A stretch of 52,054 bases of DNA. It comes from a virus. Position numbers and translations under genes: made by a program. The stretch spans positions 1-52,054 of IMG/VR virus record IMGVR_UViG_3300032323_002379; one strand, 5' to 3'. Shown here piece by piece: positions 34,201 through 42,835 of the stretch. The notes under the pieces are model-generated. The model was not told the origin of the DNA, did no database searches, and saw only the letters and a program-made list of their open reading frames with translations. The stretch's first letter is position 1; each line of letters opens with the position of its first letter.

Positions 34201-34610
34201 AAATTTAATCCGTTGGAATCAAATACATTTTCAGTTGTGGTAACACTATCAAATTTTAAAAGGCCTGCGGCCGCAACGTTTCTTTTTGGATTATAGCTAA
34301 TTAATCTAGCTAATTTTAATATACTGTCTCTACGTTCAGCAGTGTCAATAAAGTTTTCTCTAGCATTGATATCTGTTCTGAATGCTAAACTCTGTCCTAA
34401 AAATGCAATTAAGTCAATTAATGCAACAAATTCAGAACTTTCAATAAAATCATTAAAATCTTCAGGGTAGTAAGTTTTAATGTAGTCAATCATGGACTTA
34501 CGCAAAGTTTCAAAGTCATAGCTTTGAAAGTCAGCTTCGCGAAAAGTCTGATAAAGTGTTTTCCAATCTTGTTGTACTAATAAGCTTGTTTGACGTGTAG
34601 TAATTGCCAT
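31245..34610 (-). CDS. 6: Baseplate wedge protein gp6
   Basis: This 1121-residue protein matches gp6 at its N-terminus: TLYQTFREADFQSYDFETLR, then DYIKTYYPEDFNDFIESSEF, DLIAFLGQSLAFRTDINARE and RRDSILKLARLISYNPKRN. In T4, gp6 dimers join into the ring that links the wedges of the baseplate and carry baseplate_J-type domains; the middle here (NLYQVATRANDQVDLVFGDG, IPQGNFRFFFRISNG) matches that domain. T4 gp6 has 660 residues, so this protein carries ~460 extra, mainly in the C-terminal half, perhaps docking the giant protein downstream. The order gp53, hub, gp25, gp6 supports the call. The start ATG 34610 follows AGGG and an AATAAATA late motif. The stop overlaps the next start as TAATG. Confidence 0.9.
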   Translation of the reverse strand: MAITTRQTSLLVQQDWKTLYQTFREADFQSYDFETLRKSMIDYIKTYYPEDFNDFIESSEFVALIDLIAFLGQSLAFRTDINARENFIDTAERRDSILKLARLISYNPKRNVAAAGLLKFDSVTTTENVFDSNGLNLSNLIISWNDSTNDMWQEQFSAILDAALINSQIIGKPGNNQVINGIQTDEYSINLLSGTTPTFRFSSTVDGGTMNFEAVSPTSLNQTYLYEQSPVTGGNFNFLYRNDNLGNSSNNTGYFVYFKQGTLNAQDFTVADSLPNRTVSINYDNINNSDVWLYTVDGEGNEATEWTQVPAVSGVNVIYNNTEERNLYQVATRANDQVDLVFGDGAFTNIPQGNFRFFFRISNGLSYKITPDEMQDISIPITYQSRTGRIETLTIRASLNYTIANSVARETLEEIRTKAPQSYYTQNRMITGEDYNLFPYTQYSSILKIKAVNRTSSGVSRYLDVLDVTGKYSSTNIFAEDGLVYKQNFIGSFPFTWTSSSQIRGIIYDQIIPLLNAQELNHLYYSAYPRYTQESIAWTSNSTTTSGAVGVLTAVGSTTPLIVGPTTINNLKYVTIGSILKFNAGEGKYFDAQNQIRTGTPTLEGDRQYIYAGTMNADVTIVTLSAFVPDGSILEEIIPEFKNSLTEALVDSITDLIRTYKSFGLRYDAVVQTWNIIEQQDLNTSDDPMGFSLTYAGDTNGLGLDSSWLIRVSFNGLDYKVGYRGINYVFESELETRFYYDERVKVYDTRTGLTLNDQIKVLKINTEPDSLNPLGTDQTWYVYKNIVENDGYQSNRRILVTFPDSNSDGVPDNPDLFEHIVNPTLNSEYKYVYLQTINDPNRFVFQQPLSNTLVVSIFGTKAEIDKNVSAYENGQLFYATTERTFYELTVSGTTRVTVIRTDLTAYVGRQRLYFQYRHNSPNYRRIDPSPNNIMDLYILTKQYAEDYAAYIVDSSGTVPEPEVPTADALKIEYNNLENYKALSDTIIYNSVTFKPLFGNKANPALRAKFKVVKNSNVVVSDNDIKANLIEAVNTYFDVNNWDFGETFYFSELSAYLHTTLSPNIASVIIVPNDTAVTFGNLYQINAEPNEILISAATVDDVEIISAITAAQINQTMNSGIA

Positions 34611-34628
34611 TGTTATACCCTGTTTTTG

Positions 34629-34636
34629 TATTTATT
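34629..34636 (-). promoter_or_regulatory. Candidate late promoter of gene 6 (AATAAATA)
   Basis: The minus strand reads AATAAATA, a NATAAATA match, 18 bases upstream of the gene 6 ATG, with an AGGG Shine-Dalgarno between. It would also drive the 15-kb gene coupled to gene 6. Confidence 0.5.
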
Positions 34637-34656
34637 TTAAATAAAATATGGGTATT

Positions 34657-35037
34657 TTATTCGTTTCTAGTCAGTGTTCTTGATTTGTTTTCAAAATCAA
34701 GAACCAGTCTATCAACTTGATTGTCGGTAAGATATGACAATTCTACTACCAGTTGTATACCGTAATCGAACTGTGTAACAGCAACGTTCTGTACTCTAAC
34801 TCTGGGATCGTAGCTGACAACAGTTTGTACATCACTGACGATCATTTGTCTAGTTTCTTCAGTCAGAGGCTCAAACAACATGTTCCAAATCAAACTACCA
34901 AAATTTGGCTGCATGAGCTTTTCGCCTTTGCGTATATTAAAATGGTTAAAAATATTTTGTTTCACCAATTCAAGATTGGTTACACGAAATTTTTTGTAAC
35001 GGTTGTGAGTACTAAAACCTTTGTAAAAAGTAGCCAT
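34657..35037 (-). CDS. 25: Baseplate wedge protein gp25
   Basis: This 126-residue protein fits the GPW/gp25 family (T4 gp25 is 132 residues). Key parts are the central NFGSLIWNMLFEPLTEETRQ motif, followed by DVQTVVSYDPRVRVQNVAV and the strand LVVELSYL. gp25 is conserved through contractile tails, phage and type VI secretion alike, where it nucleates the sheath at the baseplate wedge core. It is located between the hub and gp6 genes, as expected for a baseplate cluster. The ATG at 35037 has no clear Shine-Dalgarno and only five bases separate it from a CATAAATA late motif, so its message may be nearly leaderless. Confidence 0.92.
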   Translation of the reverse strand: MATFYKGFSTHNRYKKFRVTNLELVKQNIFNHFNIRKGEKLMQPNFGSLIWNMLFEPLTEETRQMIVSDVQTVVSYDPRVRVQNVAVTQFDYGIQLVVELSYLTDNQVDRLVLDFENKSRTLTRNE

Positions 35038-35042
35038 ATTGA

Positions 35043-35050
35043 TATTTATG
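35043..35050 (-). promoter_or_regulatory. Candidate late promoter of gene 25 (CATAAATA)
   Basis: CATAAATA on the minus strand matches NATAAATA and ends five bases before the gene 25 ATG. T4-type late transcripts start about six bases after this element, which would put the 5' end at or next to the start codon. It overlaps the last codons and stop of the hub gene. Confidence 0.4.
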
Positions 35051-37823
35051 CGTTTTTCCTAGGTGGTGGAGTGCGACTCAATGGATACTGTAGGTGCGGT
35101 GGATCAACTTGGCCCAGGAACTGTAGCCCGTACTTTTCAACCAGGCCCAACTGAATCAGCTTCTGTACTTCTGCGGGCTGCAGGTCGATTGCCAGACCTC
35201 TGCCGTGTTGTCCGGTATTTCCGCCCTTGGTTGGGATACTCAGTTGTCCAAATTTTGGAGTGTTTACTGTGCTTGGGCCACCTTCTCTAGGATACTTACC
35301 GCCGGCTTCGCGCCAGGCGTTATACAGCTTTTCTTGATCCTCGGCTGTACGTATTGTACTGTTAACAGTAAGTTTGCGCCCAGTAGCTTTTTTGTATTCC
35401 ATGGCCGCTCCAGTTATTGCAGCTCTAAATGCTTCCTGAGTCTGTAGGAATCTTTCTCTGGATCCGCTACCTGTTCCGCCTCGCATAAAGTTAAAATAAT
35501 CATCAGGATTTAGATTCATTCCTGCCGCTTGCTTTGCTGCATCAGTCATGCCCAGTCCGTCAATTTTGGCTGTGAATGCCGCAGAATTAGTACCGCCCGG
35601 CGAAGTGGCTTGATTACCGTTGGCCAGTACATCAATTGCATATCGGCCACGATTAAAATAAACTGCACCTGTACTACCATTTGCATCTTGCCCGGCTGCT
35701 GTATATCTCCAGTTGCGAGCACCGGTGGCCCCCAATAGCTGCGCCACACACAGCATACCGGCTACAGTACATAGATCGTCGTCTGGCTTGATCCCTTGTT
35801 TTCCGTTATCTGATTTTTTGATCAGTGCTGCATAATTACGCTGCATTAGTTCGTACATGACTTTTTCTTGCACAGCTTTGTTTGCTAGATAATCTTCGTC
35901 GCTTTTGACATTGTCTGTGCCTAACCAGGCGTCAGGATATCTTACTGCTCGTGTTGAATATTGATCAAAGTAATCACGTTTCATGTAATTTAATTCAACA
36001 AAAGCGCCAGCGCCAACTTGATAACGCCCTAGATAATTGCCGTTGGTTCTTTCTCGTAGCGCATAATTAAATCTACTTTCACTGAATGCCATTTGTGCCA
36101 TGACACATTTAACTTGATACTGGCTCAGTGGTCCAATTCCACCTGGTGGATTAGGAACATCGGGCCTTGTAAGATATTCTCTAGGGCAAGGCAGTTTAAC
36201 AGTTTCTGTTGCTGCTTGCTTTGGCCCTGGATCTGCTTCTGCTGTACTGCGCCTAACTTCTTTCCCTGATCCATCAGTTACTGCTTTTCCTGAACTGTCC
36301 TTTACTACTTCTCCCTTGGGGGTACAATTTACTTCGCCAATGGTCTGTTGTGGTGCTGTGCCTGCGTTAACGTCAGCAGGGCCCACTACTCCGCTGCCTT
36401 CCAATCCAGCGGCTTCGTTCGTATCGCGATTAACACCAGTTTGTCTAAGCCATGGTTCGTGTGTGGGTAGCACCGTACAAATACTATCAAGGCTGTTAGC
36501 TACCTGTACCCATTCGGACCCTTGTCTGCTGGCATCGCTGTGTGTATAAACATTTAATTTTCCGGGCTCGTTTACTGTTGTTGCTGCTCCACTGTTTAAC
36601 AAAATTTTTCCGCCAACGCAAGACAACTCACCAGCTTTGAAAGTGCCTTTATCTGCCGCACTTAAATGTAGGCCGCCACTGCTGCCAATGTTTACGCCGG
36701 CGCCATAAATTGTAGATTGACCCAGTGATCTAGACACAAATGTGGTTGTTTCAAGATTAATTGATTCAACACCAGACATGTTAATCTTGCCTTCGGCATT
36801 GATATTGATATTTCGATCGCTGTGCAGATTCATATCGCCGGCCGTTCTTACGTTAAGGCCGCCAGCAGAGTAAATGTGCATTTGTCCGTTTTCAGCAAAC
36901 TCAAGCCAAACACTGCCTTCGCTGTTAGAGATGTACATCACACGAGCAGTATCGTTCATCAAAATTTGATGACCCGCCGAACTTCGTAATCTGACCAAAT
37001 TGTCAACGCCAGTAACGTCTCCGTCGTCCATGACAAAGCTATGTCCGCCTCTGCGAGGACCAGTCGGAAAGTCTGTTCCAGTTATTTCGCCTTGGTCTAA
37101 TTTGGCTAAAAAGGCTTCTTCGACGCCCTCAAAAAATCTTCCTGGTGTGCTTATACCAAACACGGTACTAGGACTTTCTCGCTGGCTACTAGATGATACT
37201 GCTCCTCTAATTCTGTCTTTATCAAGGCCTTGTTCTAATAATCGTTTGAACTGATATTCGTGTGGTGGCTTAGGGTTATTATAAAAGTTTACCCCAATAC
37301 TACCAGCTACACTTTCATTGAATTCTGTTACTGGTACCGCACTAGTATCTTTAATTGCAGATTTTACATCAGCTGAAGTCTGTGATAGATCTAACGCATT
37401 ACCAGCTGCCAGACCTGGAACCATATAATGACTGACTGCACCAGTGTACACACAGGCAAACCAATATCCTCGGTCTGGATCTCCGTTGGCGAAAACTACT
37501 AAAACTTGATTACCCAGATCAGGTGGTACCATCCACATACCGTAGGTGTGCGGTGCGTCGGCATAAGAATTATTTTGACCTTGGTTAGGGCTGAATGTTG
37601 TTCCATAGAATGGACTAGCATAACTGACAGTTTTCCAATTGTTAGGTTCCTCTTCGTTGCCCCCTAGGTCTGGAATGTATACCTGTAATCTACCTGCTCT
37701 TGCAGGATCTAGGTTATTCTTTACTATACCAACAAATGTAGCGGTGTCGTATTTTACTCCAGGTATAGCATCTCTGTTGGCCCAGTTGGGTATTTTTTTG
37801 ATTAATCTATCATTATTTGGCAT
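35046..37823 (-). CDS. 5: gp5-like baseplate hub/spike with transglycosylase-like and M15 peptidase domains
   Basis: From ATG 37823 it has 925 residues (T4 gp5 is 575). Residues ~20-130 form the OB-fold of gp5/VgrG (FVGIVKNNLDPARAGRLQVY, GMWMVPPDLGNQVLVVFANG). Residues ~280-420 are short strand repeats (NLHSDRNININAEGKINMSG) typical of the spike beta-helix. Residues ~570-705 resemble a lysozyme/lytic transglycosylase (QMAFSESRFNYALRERTNG, YLGRYQVG), with ES as the likely catalytic Glu. Residues ~800-915 match M15/VanY peptidases: STIRTAEDQ, GQHGRGLAIDL and DPPHLQYP give the zinc-ligand H-D-H pattern. The protein should puncture the outer membrane and cut both glycan and peptide bonds. ATG 37850 is less likely because it lies inside the previous gene; ACGGAAAC precedes 37823. 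Confidence 0.85.
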   Translation of the reverse strand: MPNNDRLIKKIPNWANRDAIPGVKYDTATFVGIVKNNLDPARAGRLQVYIPDLGGNEEEPNNWKTVSYASPFYGTTFSPNQGQNNSYADAPHTYGMWMVPPDLGNQVLVVFANGDPDRGYWFACVYTGAVSHYMVPGLAAGNALDLSQTSADVKSAIKDTSAVPVTEFNESVAGSIGVNFYNNPKPPHEYQFKRLLEQGLDKDRIRGAVSSSSQRESPSTVFGISTPGRFFEGVEEAFLAKLDQGEITGTDFPTGPRRGGHSFVMDDGDVTGVDNLVRLRSSAGHQILMNDTARVMYISNSEGSVWLEFAENGQMHIYSAGGLNVRTAGDMNLHSDRNININAEGKINMSGVESINLETTTFVSRSLGQSTIYGAGVNIGSSGGLHLSAADKGTFKAGELSCVGGKILLNSGAATTVNEPGKLNVYTHSDASRQGSEWVQVANSLDSICTVLPTHEPWLRQTGVNRDTNEAAGLEGSGVVGPADVNAGTAPQQTIGEVNCTPKGEVVKDSSGKAVTDGSGKEVRRSTAEADPGPKQAATETVKLPCPREYLTRPDVPNPPGGIGPLSQYQVKCVMAQMAFSESRFNYALRERTNGNYLGRYQVGAGAFVELNYMKRDYFDQYSTRAVRYPDAWLGTDNVKSDEDYLANKAVQEKVMYELMQRNYAALIKKSDNGKQGIKPDDDLCTVAGMLCVAQLLGATGARNWRYTAAGQDANGSTGAVYFNRGRYAIDVLANGNQATSPGGTNSAAFTAKIDGLGMTDAAKQAAGMNLNPDDYFNFMRGGTGSGSRERFLQTQEAFRAAITGAAMEYKKATGRKLTVNSTIRTAEDQEKLYNAWREAGGKYPREGGPSTVNTPKFGQLSIPTKGGNTGQHGRGLAIDLQPAEVQKLIQLGLVEKYGLQFLGQVDPPHLQYPLSRTPPPRKNA

Positions 37824-37833
37824 ATTGTTTCCG

Positions 37834-40800
37834 TTAAGCTGGTGTAGCACCTTTGAGCGCCAGCGCCTTAGAAATATCTGATTTAGCTAGCAAAGCTTGT
37901 CGCAGTAAATTATTATTTGTTTCTATCACTTTGGCCTTGACTGCAGGATTATTATCGTAGAAGCCATTTTCTACATTTTGTAATCTAGCTCTAGCTGCAG
38001 ATTCATCGTTGATTGCTAGGTTGTAATTTTCTTGAAGTCTGGATATTTCTGGATCAGAACTAAGCGCCCGACTGGATGGTGCAGGAGCGGTTACCAAAGT
38101 TGGATTGCTGGTTATAGGTTGATTACCGTCTCTGGAAAAAGCAACCTGTCTGTTTTGTTGATCAGGAGATAGCGTGGAGCCTTGTGCCACCACTGTTTCT
38201 AATTTGTTTTGCTTGACAGGATTACTATTTTGGGATCCGGCCGCAGATGTTAATTCTTCTTGCCTGTCTGAAGTGATTGTATTTACAATGGCTTTCTGTG
38301 TTTCAGAATAACTAGAATAACTTCCTTCTTTGGCAACTGTTTTGGTTTCTTGCTGGACTGTGACATTTGAATTAAGTTTGTTAAGATCGCTTTTACCCTG
38401 TTTGGTTGCTGCTGTTTTACCTGTTCTTTCGGCTATACTAGCGGCAACAGCTTGGTTGACTTCATCATCTAAAACTCTAACCAAATCCAAGCTTTGTTCG
38501 AATTTTCCCTGTCTAAATTCGTTTTCTACTTTAATAATTTGATAGCATCCTGAAAAGTCGGACTCAAGATAATCTTTATCCATTGCTAAACTTCTCAGGC
38601 CGCCGGTGTTTAAATCAATGTCAACAGGAGTTTTAAATCTTAAGTAACAAAAAATAGCACCGCGATCTGTTAAAATGCTTCCGTTCTCACTATTTTGTTT
38701 ATCTGGTGGAGGATATGCTTCGGTGTTCGGAGTATAGTAAATGTCGTCCTGTTTAATAAAATCTGGGTCGCCAACTATCCTCAGTTTAACTGAGATCATG
38801 TCCCCATCTGGGTCAGTGTACAAGGCCTGCAAGACATCGCTAGTTCTTTTTACGTCGGGATTTTGCTGCGAGTTGAAACCCATGTTTTGTTGATTACTGA
38901 CCACTGGTACTAACACGTTGGGCTGCACAGTACCTGTTCTTTGCTTAGGTAATTTATTTCCTTTTTTGGTTTTATCTTCTTTTTTGACGTTGGTGGCGTT
39001 GTCTTGTGAGTTAGATAATTTTTGTTTATTCTTTTGTAACACTTCGACCGCAGTGAACCAGGTAGTTTTGAACTCTAATGCAAAATCTAATATATCGTTA
39101 TTTTCACCTGTATAGATGTATTCATATTTTTTTCTTATGTCTTTTATTATAGTAGGTGCATTAGTTTTGGGTGCATCAGGGTGTTTGTAGTTGTGTGCTC
39201 TATATGCAATAATCTTATATGTTATTCTTTTCCCCCATACATTTCTGTTTTCATCAAAATTAATTAATTCAACAGATGATACGACTTTAAAAGCATTAAC
39301 TACACTGTCTTTTTTGTTTTCGGTATTTTTATCATCTACAAGTTGCGAAGTTATATATTTGCTAGCCCTGATTACCTTGTCTATTACTCCCAGCACATTT
39401 TCGCCGGCTTTGACATTAAATTTTTCAAATTTAGTATCAGGACCTAGCGCAGGAGTGGCTTTTTGTTTTGCTGGTGTTTTTGCCACAGCGGCAGCCTTGG
39501 ACTGTTGGGGGTTCGTTGGATCTGTCATGGCAGTATTACTAACAGATGTTTTTTCAGAATAAACTATAGGACTATTTGCTATTACTTCGTCAATTTGAAA
39601 AATAATTTCGTCGGGCACCTCGATTACACCAGTGTCTTTAAGATACAATTGATGCAAATTCATTGCCTGCGTATAGCTTTTAGTAACAATGGCAGTTTTA
39701 TAAGAAGCTTCTAATTCTTTTAATTGTTGTTCTTGAGAGTCAGTTAGTTTGCCTCTTTCTTTTTGTTTATTGATATTATTGATTTTTTCTCGTTGTGAGT
39801 TTTTTGTCTCTAGTTGTTTACGTAGTGCAACTATTGCGTCTTTCCCTGGACTAAAAAAATCACCTACTGTGCGAGCTGTTACTTCAAAATCTGCCGGGGT
39901 TGATGCTGTTGATTGATTGAATGCTTGATGATTATACGGAGTGGCGCGGCATGCATATACTGTACCTTGCTTGTCTACTTTCATACTAACAGCTAAAATT
40001 TTTATAGGAATGTATTTTGTAATACTCGGAATAGGATTTACTACATCTCCGCCATCTGTGTTACCAAAAAAATCAATTTGCAACACATAAGGATTTTCAG
40101 TATAGTTTGGCTGTTTTAATTTTAAAGATAACAATAGCAGTCTGTTTATCAGCGTAAATCCGTAAGGCTCAACAATATTAAAAGTAAAATCAATTGCGTT
40201 TGATGCTTTACCATTTGAGCTTAACCCAATTACAGTAGTAAAAGTAAAATCTTCAAAATAAAAGTCGTCTTTGAATTCAGTAGGTCTAACAAATGCGCCG
40301 GGATTGTTTTTATCGCGCTCGCCCCAGCGACCGCCGGAACTGAACAATGTTACAGCATCTTTCAACCAACCGTTGCCTTTTTTTCCTTGAGCCAATTGAT
40401 TGTAACTATCTTTCGTTAAAGCATGTAAAGTCAACCCATATGTGTATGTTGCATATTGATGCAACATATTAGGTGTTATGTTGAATTCTTGTTGTTCTTG
40501 TTTAGCTACTTTTTCGCCTAGACTGGTTCCTGCATCACTGGTTGATCCTGTCTTGGCGGTTGGGCCCGCAGACTGCGTAATTTTATTTAAAATATTCTGA
40601 TTGGTAGTAGTAATGTCCGGTGCCGGTTCACTGTTTTGTCCAGGAAGGGTTTTATTCCCCATTTGAGGGCCAAGCGATGGGTCTGCAGTAAATGTTGGGC
40701 CACCACCGGGATTAGGGGCATTGCTTTGATTGGCAAAAGCATTTGTATTAAAAGGACCAGTGGGAGTAGAATTTTTTACCGTTGTGCCGCCTTGCACTAC

Positions 40801-41169
40801 ATCATCAGATGTGTCGCTGCTGGGAATATCTTTATTTGCTAGAGCGTGTTTTTCCCTGTCGCTTAATTTTTCAACAGCAGGATTAGATGCTGCATTGGTT
40901 CCAGTTCCGTCGGCACGCGGATTTATTTGAGGAGCGTCTGCCGCAGTTTTACTACGTGCCGCTTCGGCTTCGTTGGCTACACGGATTTGATAATTGACGT
41001 TCCTTAAAGCCTTGTCGTTGGCTAGAGATCTTCTTTCCCAATCTTCTAATTTTGCTCCAGTTAAAAATTCTTTTCCGCCGCGGCCGGAACCATATTCTCT
41101 TTGAAGTGCTTCTTCTTCAGCAACGAGTCTTTTTCTCTCTGCTTGTAATTGATCTAAAGTAAGTGCCAT
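37834..41169 (-). CDS. Large baseplate hub-associated protein (possible gp27-like function)
   Basis: This 1111-residue protein starts with a charged helix (LTLDQLQAERKRLVAEEEAL) and a low-complexity P/N/T-rich segment to ~residue 220. The folded core from ~235 includes MLHQYATYTYGLTLHALT, FEDFTFTTVIGLSS, FNIVEPYGFTLINRLLL and KYIPIKILAVSMKVDKQG, followed by CRATPYNHQAFNQS. A central charged helix and a beta region near 790-900 (DGDMISVKLRIVGDPDFIKQD) follow. The last 200 residues are polar with a helix. Its position beside the gp5-like gene and the binding-type beta core suggest the hub ring that gp27 provides in T4; gp27 similarity was not seen directly. Large size and long disordered ends are unusual for T4. 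Only 10 bases separate its stop from the hub start. Confidence 0.6.
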   Translation of the reverse strand: MALTLDQLQAERKRLVAEEEALQREYGSGRGGKEFLTGAKLEDWERRSLANDKALRNVNYQIRVANEAEAARSKTAADAPQINPRADGTGTNAASNPAVEKLSDREKHALANKDIPSSDTSDDVVQGGTTVKNSTPTGPFNTNAFANQSNAPNPGGGPTFTADPSLGPQMGNKTLPGQNSEPAPDITTTNQNILNKITQSAGPTAKTGSTSDAGTSLGEKVAKQEQQEFNITPNMLHQYATYTYGLTLHALTKDSYNQLAQGKKGNGWLKDAVTLFSSGGRWGERDKNNPGAFVRPTEFKDDFYFEDFTFTTVIGLSSNGKASNAIDFTFNIVEPYGFTLINRLLLLSLKLKQPNYTENPYVLQIDFFGNTDGGDVVNPIPSITKYIPIKILAVSMKVDKQGTVYACRATPYNHQAFNQSTASTPADFEVTARTVGDFFSPGKDAIVALRKQLETKNSQREKINNINKQKERGKLTDSQEQQLKELEASYKTAIVTKSYTQAMNLHQLYLKDTGVIEVPDEIIFQIDEVIANSPIVYSEKTSVSNTAMTDPTNPQQSKAAAVAKTPAKQKATPALGPDTKFEKFNVKAGENVLGVIDKVIRASKYITSQLVDDKNTENKKDSVVNAFKVVSSVELINFDENRNVWGKRITYKIIAYRAHNYKHPDAPKTNAPTIIKDIRKKYEYIYTGENNDILDFALEFKTTWFTAVEVLQKNKQKLSNSQDNATNVKKEDKTKKGNKLPKQRTGTVQPNVLVPVVSNQQNMGFNSQQNPDVKRTSDVLQALYTDPDGDMISVKLRIVGDPDFIKQDDIYYTPNTEAYPPPDKQNSENGSILTDRGAIFCYLRFKTPVDIDLNTGGLRSLAMDKDYLESDFSGCYQIIKVENEFRQGKFEQSLDLVRVLDDEVNQAVAASIAERTGKTAATKQGKSDLNKLNSNVTVQQETKTVAKEGSYSSYSETQKAIVNTITSDRQEELTSAAGSQNSNPVKQNKLETVVAQGSTLSPDQQNRQVAFSRDGNQPITSNPTLVTAPAPSSRALSSDPEISRLQENYNLAINDESAARARLQNVENGFYDNNPAVKAKVIETNNNLLRQALLAKSDISKALALKGATPA

Positions 41170-41170
41170 T

Positions 41171-41473
41171 TTATAGCCCTAGGTCTTTATCTAGTGTGGA
41201 TTTTTTTGGAATGTAAATTTTTACGCCAGGTAAAAAATCAAATATGGGATCCCTAATTACGTTGGGATTTCTTGCAGCAAACACCCACCAAAGAGCGGCG
41301 TCGCCGTAAAGGTCAAAGGCCAACAAGTCGGGACGATTGCTGTATATTCTATCAATTTGATAGTAAACATCGTCCTCTAGTTTTCTAAAAGTTCTGTAAT
41401 TGATTATATCTAAAAATTGTCCGTAATACGTGGTGTTGTAGTAAGGGCTTGATTTTGAATATTGTACAGTCAT
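41171..41473 (-). CDS. 53: Baseplate wedge protein gp53
   Basis: This 100-residue protein matches gp53/LysM-like wedge proteins: YYGQFLDIINYRTFRKLEDD, YQIDRIYSNRPDLLAFDLYG, DAALWWVFAARNPNVIRDP and GVKIYIPKKS. The central block ending in WWVFAARNPNVI and the GVKIYIP LysM-like end are the family hallmarks. T4 gp53 is 196 residues, so this is a short version containing the core. In T4 gp53 clamps neighbouring wedges around the hub. Its gene begins with a one-base TAATG overlap with the upstream gene and stops one base before the next start. Confidence 0.88.
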   Translation of the reverse strand: MTVQYSKSSPYYNTTYYGQFLDIINYRTFRKLEDDVYYQIDRIYSNRPDLLAFDLYGDAALWWVFAARNPNVIRDPIFDFLPGVKIYIPKKSTLDKDLGL

Positions 41474-42804
41474 TAAATAAATCCTCCGCGACCTATTAAT
41501 AGCTCTCCGCTGGCAAATCTGTCTAGATTGAAATCATCGTGAAGTGTTTTTCTACTGTAAACTGGTTGTAATGTTACAGACAGTTGTGATGATGTAGGAA
41601 CTCTTGTTACTGCTGAATTTAATAACTGTATTTCTGATTTAAATTTTCCAGCGGCATTTACGAACCCAGTTGGATTAACTTCATCAATAAAATGGCTCAC
41701 TTCAAGATAATCTACTTCTCCAGGTAACGTCTGCTGAAACTGCGTAATAACACAAGGCACTGCCGGGAAAATATATTTTCCGTATCCATGTAAAAAAACA
41801 AGCGGGGGCGGGCTACCTGCTAGTGGTTGATCGTTGGTTTTTCCAAAAAACATTTTTGTACAACTTCTAAAAAATGTTACTGCTGCCAGTAAATATTTTC
41901 CTTCTTCGGGTGTTTGTACTGTAAAATCACCAGATACGGTAATTGCGTTTACTTCGCTACCTTCGAAAAAATAACTAGCATAATTAGAATGTGTTAGTCT
42001 TTGTTCGCCGTACCTGGCTTGATGTTGAACCTGAATAGTGGGGGTGTAAGGAAAAACTACGCCGTCGGTATTCTTGAGCACACTTTGAATACCTGCTTTA
42101 TTTCCTTTATAAAATAATTTTGAGGCTGTACCAAGACTAACTCTAACTCGCCAATCATCTTCTAATAATGCCAGACTTGGGCCAGACTGGGTAAACACTG
42201 TGACCGGTACCTGTCGCTGGGGCAATGGATTATTAGCAGTTCCGCCGGGAGCCAATCCGGCGTTTTGTAGCCGGTTAGCACTTGGATCGCCACTGTTTGT
42301 GCCTGATGTGCCCGGAGAATTAGCTGCGCCTACTCCTGAAGGATTTTTAAATCTATCGTCGGGCGCAGTACTAGACACATTGCCGGATGTGGTTATAGCA
42401 TTACCAGATTGAGCTGCTGCCGCTGCTGCTGCAGATTGGGCAGCTTTTTGTTGTCGAGCGGCTTCTGCCTGTCGCTCTTCCTCGGCTAATCTATTGCTCT
42501 TAACTGCGTTTAATTTTGGTTCTACTTCGCTTAACTCGGCCTGCCATTTTGCAATCTGAGCATTGTTTTCTTCTATTAGTTCTCGGCGACTTCGTATTGT
42601 TTGTTCTTCAACTCTAATTTCATCTTCTTTAACCGGGCCATCTGGTAACGCACGAGCTTTAGCAAGCCTCTCTTCTGATCGGGCAATAACCGTTTCCGAA
42701 AACCCGTTACCTCTATTCTGAGTCTTACTGTTAGCAACACTAATGTTAAGCTTGAGTTGGCTAACTCTATCTGCTAAATCACGTTCTTCTTTGCTTATTG
42801 CCAT
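41473..42804 (-). CDS. Tail tube cap/initiator-like baseplate protein (gp48/gp54-like)
   Basis: This 443-residue protein has a long charged coiled-coil N-terminus (DLADRVSQLKLNISVANSK, AKWQAELSEVEPKL, then an alanine-glutamine stretch to ~residue 135), a low-complexity linker and a folded C-terminus from ~205. The latter has DGVVFPYTPTIQVQHQARYG, THSNYASYFFEGSEVNAITV, LLAAVTFFRSCTKMFFGK, PPPLVFLHGYGKYIFPAVPC and DYLEVSHFIDEVNPTGF. This pattern is shared by tail tube-initiator proteins of the gp48/gp54 type in aquatic T4-like phages; recalled family knowledge. It would cap the hub and start tube polymerisation. The coiled-coil N-terminus is an addition relative to T4. A GATAAATA late motif lies 32 bases upstream. 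Confidence 0.6.
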   Translation of the reverse strand: MAISKEERDLADRVSQLKLNISVANSKTQNRGNGFSETVIARSEERLAKARALPDGPVKEDEIRVEEQTIRSRRELIEENNAQIAKWQAELSEVEPKLNAVKSNRLAEEERQAEAARQQKAAQSAAAAAAAQSGNAITTSGNVSSTAPDDRFKNPSGVGAANSPGTSGTNSGDPSANRLQNAGLAPGGTANNPLPQRQVPVTVFTQSGPSLALLEDDWRVRVSLGTASKLFYKGNKAGIQSVLKNTDGVVFPYTPTIQVQHQARYGEQRLTHSNYASYFFEGSEVNAITVSGDFTVQTPEEGKYLLAAVTFFRSCTKMFFGKTNDQPLAGSPPPLVFLHGYGKYIFPAVPCVITQFQQTLPGEVDYLEVSHFIDEVNPTGFVNAAGKFKSEIQLLNSAVTRVPTSSQLSVTLQPVYSRKTLHDDFNLDRFASGELLIGRGGFI

Positions 42805-42835
42805 TATTACACCCTAATAAATATAGTTCTACCAG

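Noticed and set aside
34753-35154. 133-residue open frame on the plus strand
   Set aside because: Opposite gp25 and the hub end; lacks a family match and shadows conserved genes.
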